Shown: one piece after another, positions 16,918 through 25,101 of the stretch
How the letters are laid out: each line of letters opens with the position of its first letter
Numbering within the stretch: the first letter of the stretch is position 1
NCBI RefSeq assembly: GCF_902833085.1
Contig: NZ_CADFEB010000014.1
Span: forward strand, 1-64,000
Reading direction: 5' to 3'
From: Burkholderia ubonensis
Lineage (GTDB): Bacteria; Pseudomonadota; Gammaproteobacteria; Burkholderiales; Burkholderiaceae
DNA length: 64,000 nt
Notes under the pieces: generated by a model
Databases searched by the model: none
Told to the model about the DNA's origin: nothing
The model's input: only the letters and a program-made list of their open reading frames with translations
Made by a program: the position numbers and the translations under genes

Positions 16918-18720
16918 TCAACCCTTCAGCCAGGCTTCCCGCGCGGTGCGCAGCGCCGCCGGTTTCGCCGCGGCGGTGAGCTTGTAGCGCGCGACCTCGG
17001 GGCCGTCGAGCTTCAGCTTCGCGGTGCGCAGCTCGTCGCGGCGAAACGCGTGAATCTCGACCTTGTCGCCCGGCCGGTAGCGCGCGAGCAGCGCATCGAG
17101 GTTCGTGCCGGTCACGCGCAGCCCGTCGAGCGCGATCAGCGTGTCGCCGGCCGACAGCCCGGCGCGGTGCGCGGCGCCGTCCTCGTAGACCGCCGCCAGC
17201 GTGCAGTCCGCGCCGCCGCGCAGGCGCGCGCCGATCGTCGGCTTCGCCTGCGCGCCGTTCGCGCCGAGATCCGGTTCGAGCGTCACGCCGAACGGCGCGA
17301 GCAGGTCGGCGAGCGGCAGGTCGCGCGTGCCGTGCACCGCATCGGCGTACAGGCGGCCGAGCGCGACGCCGGTCGCTTCCTCGATCAGAGCCTCGACCTC
17401 ATCCTCGCCGACGCCGGCCTGCTTGCCGCGATAGAAATCGCGGCCGTAGCGCTGCCACAGCAGTCGCATCACGTCGTCGAGGGACTTGCGCTGGCGAGTC
17501 TGCGCGCGGATCGCGAGATCGAACGCGAGCGCGACGAGCGAGCCCTTCGTGTAGTAGCTGACGATCGCATTCGTCGCGTTCTCGTCCTGCCGGTAGTACT
17601 TGATCCATGTGTCGAACGAGCTTTCGGCGACGCTCTGCTTCAGGCGGCCGGTGCCGCGCTGCACGCCGCCGATCGTGCGGCCGAGCGTCGCGAAGTATTC
17701 GGCCTGCGACATCAGCCCGCTGCGCACCAGCATCAGGTCGTCGTAATACGACGTGAAGCCTTCGAACAGCCACAGCAGCGACGTGTAGTTTTCCTGCGCG
17801 AGGTCGTACGGCACGAAAGCCGCCGGCTTGATGCGCTTCACGTTCCACGTATGAAAGTACTCGTGGCTGCACAGGCCGAGATACGTGCGATAGCCTTCCG
17901 ACGCTTCCGGGCGGCCCTTCACCGGCAGATCGGTGCGGTTGCAGATCAGTGCGGTCGATGCGCGATGCTCGAGACCGCCGTAGCCGTCGCTGACCGCGAG
18001 CGTCATGAACACGTAGCGGTCCATCGGCGCCTTCTTCGACTTCGGCTCGAACAGCGCGATCTGCGCGTCGCACACGCGCTTCAGGTCGGTGCGCAGCCGC
18101 TCCATGTCGAGCTGCGTCACGCGCCCCGCGACCACGATGTCGTGCGGCACGCCGTGCGCGTCGAACGTGCCGAGCGCAAATTCGCCGATCGTCACCGGAT
18201 GATCGATGAGTTCGTCATAGTTCGATGCGCGATACGCGCCGAACGCGTAGCGCTTCGTGCCGCGCGCCTCGGGCAGCGCAGTCGCGACGCGCCAGGTGCG
18301 GAACGCCGCGCCCGCAGGCTTCGCGATCTCCACCTCGCACGGCGCGTCCTCGCGGCCGACGGCGCCCAGAAACACCGCCGTGCCGTTGAAGAAGCCGCCC
18401 GTGTCGTCGAGGTACGCGGAGCGCACCGACAGGTCCCACGCATAGACGTCGTAGCGCAGCGTCAGCGCGCCCTTCACCGGCGCGGCCTGCCAGCTGCGCT
18501 TGTCGGTCTTCGCGACACGCACCTTGCGGCCGGCTTCGTTGAACGCCTGCAGCGTCACGATGTTGCGCGCGAACTCGCGCACGAGGTAGCTGCCCGGAAT
18601 CCACACCGGCAGTGAGAACCGCTGCCCTTCCGGGTCGGGATCGGCGACCGTCACCGATACCTCGAACAGGTGCGCGGCGGGATCTTTCGGGGCAATCGAA
18701 TAGCGGATCGGCGTTTTCAT
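16918..18720 (-). CDS. M61-family metallopeptidase with PDZ domain
   Basis: This 600-residue protein resembles glycyl aminopeptidase. The zinc motif HEYFH is at about 286-290, followed by LWLFEGFTSYYDDL supplying the third ligand region. A PDZ domain follows near 470-560 (GAAHRAGLSAGDTLIALDG). No signal peptide is evident with the start MKTPIRYSIAPKDP, so a cytoplasmic location is likely. The frame extends 34 codons upstream but those are not family-like. Substrate is unknown. Confidence 0.88.
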   Translation of the reverse strand: MKTPIRYSIAPKDPAAHLFEVSVTVADPDPEGQRFSLPVWIPGSYLVREFARNIVTLQAFNEAGRKVRVAKTDKRSWQAAPVKGALTLRYDVYAWDLSVRSAYLDDTGGFFNGTAVFLGAVGREDAPCEVEIAKPAGAAFRTWRVATALPEARGTKRYAFGAYRASNYDELIDHPVTIGEFALGTFDAHGVPHDIVVAGRVTQLDMERLRTDLKRVCDAQIALFEPKSKKAPMDRYVFMTLAVSDGYGGLEHRASTALICNRTDLPVKGRPEASEGYRTYLGLCSHEYFHTWNVKRIKPAAFVPYDLAQENYTSLLWLFEGFTSYYDDLMLVRSGLMSQAEYFATLGRTIGGVQRGTGRLKQSVAESSFDTWIKYYRQDENATNAIVSYYTKGSLVALAFDLAIRAQTRQRKSLDDVMRLLWQRYGRDFYRGKQAGVGEDEVEALIEEATGVALGRLYADAVHGTRDLPLADLLAPFGVTLEPDLGANGAQAKPTIGARLRGGADCTLAAVYEDGAAHRAGLSAGDTLIALDGLRVTGTNLDALLARYRPGDKVEIHAFRRDELRTAKLKLDGPEVARYKLTAAAKPAALRTAREAWLKG

Positions 18721-18826
18721 GGTGGGAATCGGTCGGGGAGGCGGCGTCAGAAACGACGAGAGGCGCCGGGCAGGAAGCCCGTGCGCCCCTCGCCGGCCGG
18801 GCCTGGGTGCCCGGCGCATCAAGCGG

Positions 18827-19555
18827 TTATTTGTTCGAGGCGAGCGCCTGATTCAGCTGCTCGGCGGACACGGCGCCCGGCAGGCGGCGGCCGTCCGGCA
18901 GGAAGATCGTCGGCGTGCCGGTGACGTTCATCCCGCGGCCGAGCGCGAGGTTCTTGTCGAGCGCGCTCGTGTCGCAGCTCGCGGCGTTCGTCGGCACGCG
19001 ATGGTCGAGCATCCAGCCCTCCCACGTCTTCGCGCGGTCGGTCGCGCACCAGATCGCCTTCGACTTCGCGGTCGAATCCGGCGACAGCACCGGGTACAGA
19101 AACGTATAGACCGTCACGTTGTCGACCGACTGCAGCGTCGTCTCGAGCTTCTTGCAGTACGGGCAGTTCGGATCGGAGAACACGGCGATCTTGCGCGCGC
19201 CGTTGCCCTTCACGACCTTGATCGCATTGGCGAACGGCAGGCTCGCGAAGTCGATCTTGTTGATTTCGGCGAGGCGCGCCTCGGTCAGGTTCTTGCGCGT
19301 TTTCGCATCGACGAGATCGCCGAGCAGCACGTAGTCGCCGGACGCGTCGCTGTAGATGATCTGCGAGCCGAGATTCACTTCGTACAGGCCGGCGACCGGC
19401 GATTTCGCCACGCTCTTGATCGGCGCGTCGCCGCCGAGACGGGTCTGCAGCGTCGCTTTCAGCTTGTCGGTGGTCTGGTCAGCCTGCGCGGTGCAGCCCA
19501 GCGTCGCCGCGGCGACGGCCAGCGCCAGCGAGGCGATGCGGATCGTTTTTTTCAT
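18827..19555 (-). CDS. dsbC: periplasmic disulfide isomerase DsbC
   Basis: This is a 242-residue thioredoxin-fold isomerase with a Sec signal peptide (about residues 1-25, ending near AQA). An N-terminal dimerisation domain precedes the redox motif CPYC at about 131-134 (SDPNCPYCKKLE). It reshuffles wrong disulfides in the periplasm and is kept reduced by DsbD. It lies between the M61 peptidase and the ubiquinone hydroxylase genes. Confidence 0.93.
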   Translation of the reverse strand: MKKTIRIASLALAVAAATLGCTAQADQTTDKLKATLQTRLGGDAPIKSVAKSPVAGLYEVNLGSQIIYSDASGDYVLLGDLVDAKTRKNLTEARLAEINKIDFASLPFANAIKVVKGNGARKIAVFSDPNCPYCKKLETTLQSVDNVTVYTFLYPVLSPDSTAKSKAIWCATDRAKTWEGWMLDHRVPTNAASCDTSALDKNLALGRGMNVTGTPTIFLPDGRRLPGAVSAEQLNQALASNK

Positions 19556-19645
19556 CGAGGTCTTCCTTCAGCTCATTCGGAGTGCACGGCACAGTGTACG
19601 CCGTAACGGAACCGACTCCGACCCGGGAAGTGTACGAAGGTTCGC

Positions 19646-20815
19646 TCAGCCGAGCGCGGCCGACACGAGCCAGCGCTTGACGAGCGGCTGCGCGCCGACG
19701 AACGCCATGCCCGCATTGCGCACCGCCTTCGCGAACGGGCCGGGCGCCGCGAACAGCCGCTGCAGGCCGTCGGTCGCGATCATCAGCGCGCGGATGTCCT
19801 CGCGGCGCGACCGCTCGTAGCGGCGCAGCAGCACGGTATCGCCGAGGTTGCGGAAGCTCTCCTTGCCTGCGATCGCATCGGCGAGCGCGGCGACGTCGCG
19901 CAGCCCGAGGTTCATCCCCTGGCCCGCGAGCGGGTGGATCAGGTGCGCGGCATCGCCGACCAGCGCGACGCGGGGCGCGATCAGCTTGTCGACGGTCTGC
20001 AGCGCGAGCGGGAAGCCTGCCGCCGGCGTCACGCATTCGAGCGTGCCGACCTGCCCGTGCGAGACTCGCTCGACTTCGGCCGCGAGCTGCGCGGGATCGA
20101 GCGCCAGCAACTGGTCCGCATGCGCGGTGTGCGCCGACCAGACGAGCGACACGTGGCCGTCCGGCAGCGGCAGCAGCGCGACGATCTCGCCGTCGCGGAA
20201 CCATTGATACGCGGTCTCGCGGTGCGGCAGCGACGTCTTGAAATTCGCGACGACGCCCGTCTGCCGATAGTCGCGCCGCTCCACCTTGGCCCCCATTTGC
20301 GAGCGGACCCACGAATGCGCGCCGTCCGCGCCGACGACCAGATCGGCTTCGAGCACCTGCCCCGACGACAGCGTGAGCACGGCCGCGTCGTCGCGCACGT
20401 CGAAACCCTGCGCGCGCGCGTCGAACCACGTCAGGTTCGGCTGGAACCGCAGCGCGGCGTCGAGCGAAGTCTCGATCAGCGACGATTCGACGATCCACGC
20501 GAGCTGCGGCACCGACGCCTGGTACGCGGAGAAATGGAGTTCGGCGTGCGCATCGCCGTAGACGCGCATGTCGTAGACGGGCGCAAGCCGCGTGTGATCG
20601 AGCGCCTGCCAGACGCGCAGCCGTTCGAGCAGCGCCTGCGAGCTGGACGACAGCGCGTAGATGCGCGTGTCGAACGCGAGATCGGCGGGGCGCGGCGTCG
20701 CCGGCTGGGCGAGCAATGCGGTCTTGTAGCCGGATTGGGTCAGCGCGAGCGCGGCCGTCTTGCCGACGAGCCCGCCGCCGACCACGGCGACGTCGAAGAT
20801 GTGGTGGGCAGTCAT
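19646..20815 (-). CDS. UbiH/UbiF/VisC-family FAD monooxygenase (ubiquinone biosynthesis)
   Basis: This is a roughly 389-residue flavoprotein hydroxylase. The dinucleotide fold is FDVAVVGGGLVGKTAALAL at the N-terminus, and the second FAD motif is LVGDAAHLIHPLAGQGMNLG. These identify the ubiquinone ring-hydroxylase group, but which ring position it hydroxylates cannot be told. An ATG three codons upstream lies within a TATAAT hexamer, so the start MTAHHIFDVAV is preferred. Confidence 0.88.
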   Translation of the reverse strand: MTAHHIFDVAVVGGGLVGKTAALALTQSGYKTALLAQPATPRPADLAFDTRIYALSSSSQALLERLRVWQALDHTRLAPVYDMRVYGDAHAELHFSAYQASVPQLAWIVESSLIETSLDAALRFQPNLTWFDARAQGFDVRDDAAVLTLSSGQVLEADLVVGADGAHSWVRSQMGAKVERRDYRQTGVVANFKTSLPHRETAYQWFRDGEIVALLPLPDGHVSLVWSAHTAHADQLLALDPAQLAAEVERVSHGQVGTLECVTPAAGFPLALQTVDKLIAPRVALVGDAAHLIHPLAGQGMNLGLRDVAALADAIAGKESFRNLGDTVLLRRYERSRREDIRALMIATDGLQRLFAAPGPFAKAVRNAGMAFVGAQPLVKRWLVSAALG

Positions 20816-20822
20816 GGCGGGC

Positions 20823-20828
20823 ATTATA
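20823..20828 (-). promoter_or_regulatory. -10 hexamer immediately upstream of the UbiH-family gene
   Basis: A perfect TATAAT on the minus strand (20828-20823) ends 7 bp before the ATG at 20815. If it is used, the transcript would start at or within a few bases of the start codon. No good -35 is visible. Confidence 0.4.
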
Positions 20829-20958
20829 GCCGCGGGGCCAAACCCTTATGCGGCCGGACTTTGCGGGAAATCAGGGGAATCGCTGGATAGCGCCGCCGCG
20901 GACGGCCGCGCGGCGTCGTCCGTTCGGCCGACGCCCGGAAACCGGCGCGGCGGCACGG

Positions 20959-20964
20959 TACAAT
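20959..20964 (+). promoter_or_regulatory. candidate -10 box for ychF
   Basis: TACAAT lies 104 bp upstream of the ychF ATG, in otherwise very GC-rich sequence. The -35 is not clear. Confidence 0.4.
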
Positions 20965-21068
20965 AGCGCCTTTGAATGCCGGCTCGTCGCGCGACGCGAC
21001 GGCCGTCCCCTTGTCCCGCGCCGCCGCGCCCCGCCCGGCCGCGCCGCTTCACCCGTTCGAAGGATTCC

Positions 21069-22163
21069 ATGAGCCTCAAATGCGGCATCGTCGGCTTGCC
21101 CAACGTCGGCAAGTCCACCCTGTTCAATGCGCTGACCAAGGCCGGCATCGCCGCCGAGAACTATCCGTTCTGCACGATCGAGCCGAACGTCGGCGTCGTC
21201 GAAGTGCCGGACACGCGCCTGAAGGCGCTCGCCGAGATCATCAACCCCGAGCGTGTCGTGCCGGCCGTCGTCGAATTCGTCGACATCGCGGGCCTCGTCG
21301 CGGGCGCGAGCAAGGGCGAAGGCCTCGGCAACCAGTTCCTCGCGAACATCCGCGAAACCGACGCGATCACGCACGTCGTGCGCTGCTTCGAGGACGAGAA
21401 CGTCATCCACGTCGCCGGCAAGGTGAGCCCGATCGACGACATCGAGGTGATCAATACCGAACTCGCGCTCGCCGACCTCGGCACCGTCGAGAAGGCGCTC
21501 ACGCGCTACTCGAAGGCCGCCAAGTCGGGCAACGACAAGGAAGCGGCGAAGCTCGTCGCGGTGCTCGACAAGGTGCGCGCGCAGCTCGACCAGGGCAAGG
21601 CCGTGCGCGGCCTCGCGCTGTCCGACGACGAAGCGGCGCTGCTCAAGCCGTTCTGCCTGATCACCGCGAAGCCGGCGATGTACGTCGCGAACGTGAAGGA
21701 CGACGGCTTCGAGAACAACCCGCACCTCGACGCGGTGCGCAAGTACGCGGAAAGCGAGAATGCGCCGGTCGTCGCGGTGTGCGCGGCGATCGAGGCGGAA
21801 ATCGCCGATCTCGACGACGCGGACAAGGAAGCGTTCCTCGCCGACATGGGCATGGACGAGCCGGGCCTCGACCGCGTGATCCGTGCGGGCTTCAAGCTGC
21901 TCGGCCTGCAGACCTACTTCACCGCGGGCGTGAAGGAAGTGCGCGCGTGGACGATCCACGTCGGCGATACGGCCCCGCAGGCGGCAGGCGTGATCCACAC
22001 CGACTTCGAGCGCGGCTTCATCCGCGCGCAGACGATCGCGTTCGACGACTTCATCGCGTACAAAGGCGAGCAAGGTGCGAAGGAAGCCGGCAAGATGCGC
22101 GCGGAAGGCAAGGAATACGTCGTGCATGACGGCGACGTGATGAACTTCCTGTTCAACGTCTGA
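21069..22163 (+). CDS. ychF: redox-regulated ribosome-binding GTPase/ATPase YchF
   Basis: This 364-residue Obg-family P-loop protein carries the G1 motif GLPNVGKSTLFN, the switch/G3 region VEFVDIAGLVAGASKGEG, and a C-terminal TGS domain. Length is normal and the C-terminus (MNFLFNV) is intact. Its last codons and stop are also the left attachment site of the element that follows, so integration regenerated a complete gene but removed its native terminator. Confidence 0.96.
   Translation: MSLKCGIVGLPNVGKSTLFNALTKAGIAAENYPFCTIEPNVGVVEVPDTRLKALAEIINPERVVPAVVEFVDIAGLVAGASKGEGLGNQFLANIRETDAITHVVRCFEDENVIHVAGKVSPIDDIEVINTELALADLGTVEKALTRYSKAAKSGNDKEAAKLVAVLDKVRAQLDQGKAVRGLALSDDEAALLKPFCLITAKPAMYVANVKDDGFENNPHLDAVRKYAESENAPVVAVCAAIEAEIADLDDADKEAFLADMGMDEPGLDRVIRAGFKLLGLQTYFTAGVKEVRAWTIHVGDTAPQAAGVIHTDFERGFIRAQTIAFDDFIAYKGEQGAKEAGKMRAEGKEYVVHDGDVMNFLFNV
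22153..22163 (+). repeat. attL core direct repeat
   Basis: TCAACGTCTGA forms the last codons and stop of ychF. It is identical to 39545-39555. Allowing one mismatch the match extends to 14 bp (TGNTCAACGTCTGA). Confidence 0.75.
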
Positions 22164-22359
22164 CGATTTTTGCTGGATCTCGGTGGCGTTCAGTAGCGCT
22201 TGGTGGATTGGTCGACCTTTTTTAAATCAATGGGTTGCGTAAACAATACGGCCTACCGAGCGTTCCTATTGTTCATCGAGGTCCAGAAAATTCGGGGGTA
22301 GCGTTGGGGGTACTCGTGTTCAACCGTGGGGGTACATCTCCCCGCAGTGGAGTCCAACG
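22164..22359 (+). other. left-end control region of the island
   Basis: These 196 bp between ychF and int hold no gene. They include an AT-rich stretch (TTTTTTAAATCAA near 22219-22231) and three GGGGGTA(C) repeats, and must carry the int promoter. Confidence 0.6.
22294..22335 (+). repeat. arm-type integrase-binding repeats, left end
   Basis: Three same-orientation copies of GGGGGTA(C) occur at 22294-22300, 22306-22313 and 22328-22335, ending 24 bp before int. The same motif recurs near the right end, as expected for arm-type sites of a tyrosine integrase. Confidence 0.6.
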
Positions 22360-23571
22360 ATGCCCGAGAATCTACTCACAGACCTCAAGGTCAGGTCGGC
22401 CAAATCGACTGATCGAGATTGGAAACTTTCAGACGGCGGGGGCCTGTTCCTGCTGGTCAGGCCCACCGGCGGCAAGCTCTGGCGGTGGAAGTACCGCCTG
22501 CAAGGCAGGGAGAACCTCTTTGCCATTGGCGGCTTTCCTCAAGTAAGCCTTGCGGAGGCGCGCGCGGTTCGAGAGAAAGCGCGTGCCTTGGTCAAGCAAG
22601 GTATCCACCCTGCGCATGAGCGGCAGCAGGCCAAGCAGCGCAATCTGGAGGCGCTGGAGGAACGCAAACGCGCCAAGGAAAGCTCGTTCGCCAAGGTGGC
22701 GCAGGCGTACCTGGCCGAGATCAAGCCTGTCTTTGCGCTCAGCTCCTACCGGACGAAAGAATCCCGTATCAGGAAGTACCTGTCGCCGAAGTTTGATGGG
22801 TTGCCGATGAGCGACATTGGCGTGAAGCAGATTCGCCCGCTGCTGGAGGAATGCAAGTCCCACGGAGCCTGGGCGGCCATTCACGTCAAAGGCGATCTGT
22901 CGGCGATCTTTGAGTTCGCAGTGGTGCGGGGGCTGGTCGAGGCAAACCCGATTCCCAGCCTGCGCGGGCTGCTGCGCGTGCCGTTCAGCGAGAGCAAGGC
23001 GGCGATGACGCGAGAGCAAATCCAGAAGTTCTATCAGGAGTTGCGCGGCTACCGGGGCTACCCGGAAACTTCGTTGTGCCTGCGGCTGATTGCGCTGACC
23101 GCCTGCCGTCCAGGGGAAGCGGCGGATGCCGAGTGGGATGAGTTCGACTTTGAGGATGCTCTGTGGCGTCGGCCTGCGGCGAAGATGAAAGCGCGGCGTG
23201 ACCATGTCAGCCCGTTGTCCACGCAGGCCGTAGCGGTGCTGAAAGACTTGCAGCACATCACGGGCGGCGGGCGCTATCTGTTCCCGCACCGGAGCGGCAA
23301 GGGCTTCACCACGCCCAATCGGCTGACCTACGCAATGCGCGACATGAACCTGGGCCGGGGTACGACACCGCATTGCTGGCGGACGACCTTTTCCACCTGG
23401 GCCAATGAGAACGGATACCGGCCTGATGCGATTGAGCGGCAGCTTGCCCACGTGGAAAGCAACAAGGTGAGGGCGACGTACAACAAGGCGCTGCTGCTGG
23501 ATCAGAGAAGGACACTGTTGCAGGACTGGGCGGACTATCTGAGTGCTGCGGAGGGCAGCGGCACAGCATAG
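22360..23571 (+). CDS. int: P4-type tyrosine integrase
   Basis: This 403-residue integrase begins with an N-terminal DUF4102-like arm-binding domain (LSDGGGLFLLVRPTGGKLWRW). A SAM-like core-binding domain follows near 100-190, then the catalytic domain: Arg in TACRPGEAADAEW, HCWRTTFSTW supplying His-x-x-Arg, LAHVE, and a tyrosine in ATYNKALLL. All catalytic positions appear present. Its position beside the ychF junction makes it the likely enzyme for integration and excision of the island. Confidence 0.95.
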   Translation: MPENLLTDLKVRSAKSTDRDWKLSDGGGLFLLVRPTGGKLWRWKYRLQGRENLFAIGGFPQVSLAEARAVREKARALVKQGIHPAHERQQAKQRNLEALEERKRAKESSFAKVAQAYLAEIKPVFALSSYRTKESRIRKYLSPKFDGLPMSDIGVKQIRPLLEECKSHGAWAAIHVKGDLSAIFEFAVVRGLVEANPIPSLRGLLRVPFSESKAAMTREQIQKFYQELRGYRGYPETSLCLRLIALTACRPGEAADAEWDEFDFEDALWRRPAAKMKARRDHVSPLSTQAVAVLKDLQHITGGGRYLFPHRSGKGFTTPNRLTYAMRDMNLGRGTTPHCWRTTFSTWANENGYRPDAIERQLAHVESNKVRATYNKALLLDQRRTLLQDWADYLSAAEGSGTA

Positions 23572-23905
23572 AGACGGTTTGGCCGGGTATCGCAGCAGCG
23601 AGTGGGCAGAACGGCCTTTTCTTTTCTGGATAGGGCCGTTGTCCCTTGAGTGCCATTCCCTTGCCGTTTGCCTTTGCCCTGAGTTGTGGGCCTGAGAATG
23701 GGGTAAACAATGGAGTAAATAGGGTAATTGTGAAATTATTGCCCTTTTAGGCATTTCCTTCCTGGTCGGCCATGCCAGCCCCTCGCGACCGGGCCTACTT
23801 TCAGGAAACGGGGTAATCAAACACCTTTAATGAGGTATTTATGGAGACAATGCCCCATTTAAAGGCTATGATTACCCCCTTTACACAGCCTGGACTTACA
23901 TTTAC
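23572..23905 (+). promoter_or_regulatory. AT-rich intergenic control region upstream of fic
   Basis: These 334 bp contain no convincing gene. Motif GGGTAA recurs at 23701, 23722 and 23811, with an inverted copy at 23873-23878. Imperfect inverted repeats occur at 23722-23744 and 23810-23878. The larger one encloses a candidate promoter (GAGACA at 23844-23849, 17 bp, TATGAT at 23867-23872). The arrangement suggests operator-controlled expression of the defence operon. A hairpin followed by TTTT near 23722-23748 could also end int transcription. Confidence 0.5.
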
Positions 23906-24967
23906 ATGCACTCGCTCACGCCCGAGTACCTTGCCGCGCTTCGCTTCGATGGCACTCAGGCCGCCACGTTGCGCACACTGGGCGAGTACCAGGGCAAGCA
24001 GCAACTCTACGCCGCGCAGTCGCCCGAAGCCCTCAAGGGCCTGCGCCAGATCGCGGTGGTGGAGTCCACCGAGTCATCCAACCGGCTGGAAGGCGTTGTC
24101 GTCGCACCCTCGCGGTTGAAGTCTCTGGTCATCCGCAATGCAACGCCAAAGAGCCGTTCCGAACAGGAGATCGCCGGCTACCGTGACGCCTTGGCGCTGA
24201 TCCACGAATCGGCCGCGCACATGCCCTTCAGCGAGGGCGTAGTGCTGCAACTGCACACCCTGCTGTACCGCTATATGCCGCAGGCGGGCGGGCGCTGGAA
24301 GGCTACCAACAACGACATCATCGAGCGTCACCCGGATGGCACTTCGCGTCTGCGCTTCCAGCCAGTCGCTGCGCACCTCACGCCCATGGCTATGTCCGAT
24401 CTGACCGGGCGCTACGCCACCGCGCTGGATCAGCACCTGGCCGACCCGCTGGTACTGGTGCCGCTGGCGATGCTCGACTTCCTGTGCATCCACCCTTTCC
24501 CGGACGGCAACGGTCGCATGTCCCGCTTGTTGACCCTGCTGCTGCTCTACCACTTCGACTATGCAGTGGGTCGCTACATCAGCTTGGAACGCATCTTCGA
24601 GGACACCAAGGAAGGCTATTACGAGACGCTGGAAGCCAGTTCGCAGGGCTGGCACCAGGGGCAGCACGACGTAAAGCCCTGGCTCGACTACTTCTGGGGT
24701 GCCTTGCTACGAGCCTATCGCGAGTTCGAGGAGCGTGTCGGCACCATTGAGCGTGGCCGTGGCAGCAAGGGCGACCGGGTGCGGACGGAAGTTCTGGGGC
24801 GCACCCTGCCGTTCTCGATTTCCGAGATTGAAGAGGCCTGCCCGGGCGTGAGCCGGGACATGGTACGGCTGGTATTACGAGCGATGAAGTCAGAGGGACT
24901 GATCGAATCGACCGGCAAGGGGCGTGGAGCAAAGTGGCTTCGCATCAATCAAGGCGGTGAGAAATGA
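23906..24967 (+). CDS. fic: Fic-family protein (AMP transferase) with C-terminal winged helix
   Basis: This is a 353-residue Fic-domain protein. The active-site motif HPFPDGNGR is at about 196-204 and complete, so nucleotidyl transfer to target hydroxyls is likely. An N-terminal inhibitory motif (Ser-x-x-x-Glu-Gly, SNRLEG at about 58-63) makes it a class II, self-inhibited Fic. The last 70 residues (ISEIEEACPGVSRDMVRLVL) look like a winged-helix DNA-binding domain. It is the first gene of the defence operon, and its stop overlaps the next start (ATGA). It could be an effector, a regulator or both. Confidence 0.9.
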   Translation: MHSLTPEYLAALRFDGTQAATLRTLGEYQGKQQLYAAQSPEALKGLRQIAVVESTESSNRLEGVVVAPSRLKSLVIRNATPKSRSEQEIAGYRDALALIHESAAHMPFSEGVVLQLHTLLYRYMPQAGGRWKATNNDIIERHPDGTSRLRFQPVAAHLTPMAMSDLTGRYATALDQHLADPLVLVPLAMLDFLCIHPFPDGNGRMSRLLTLLLLYHFDYAVGRYISLERIFEDTKEGYYETLEASSQGWHQGQHDVKPWLDYFWGALLRAYREFEERVGTIERGRGSKGDRVRTEVLGRTLPFSISEIEEACPGVSRDMVRLVLRAMKSEGLIESTGKGRGAKWLRINQGGEK

Positions 24968-25101
24968 AGACTAGAAAAAGTATTTTTAGCCTCGACATCC
25001 GCGACGATCACACTTGCGGCAACGTGCCCACGTTCCAGACCGAGGAAATGGCCGCAGATAGCCAACGCTTCCGCATCACCAGGGAGGCTAGGCATGTCTA
25101 A
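24964..25101 (+). CDS. 45-residue hypothetical protein between fic and hsdR
   Basis: A 45-codon frame starts at an ATGA overlap with the fic stop and ends in TAA at 25101, overlapping the first codons of hsdR (ATG at 25094). The product is charged, with one cysteine and no membrane segment (MKTRKSIFSLDIRDD at the start). The double overlap matches the coupling seen through the rest of the operon and suggests it is translated, perhaps to couple fic to hsdR translation. It has no recognised family. Confidence 0.45.
   Translation: MKTRKSIFSLDIRDDHTCGNVPTFQTEEMAADSQRFRITREARHV

Noticed and set aside
22164..22359. tRNA gene at the left end of the island
   Set aside because: P4-type integrases often use tRNA genes, but no cloverleaf or CCA-end sequence is seen. 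The shared repeat is the ychF 3' end instead.
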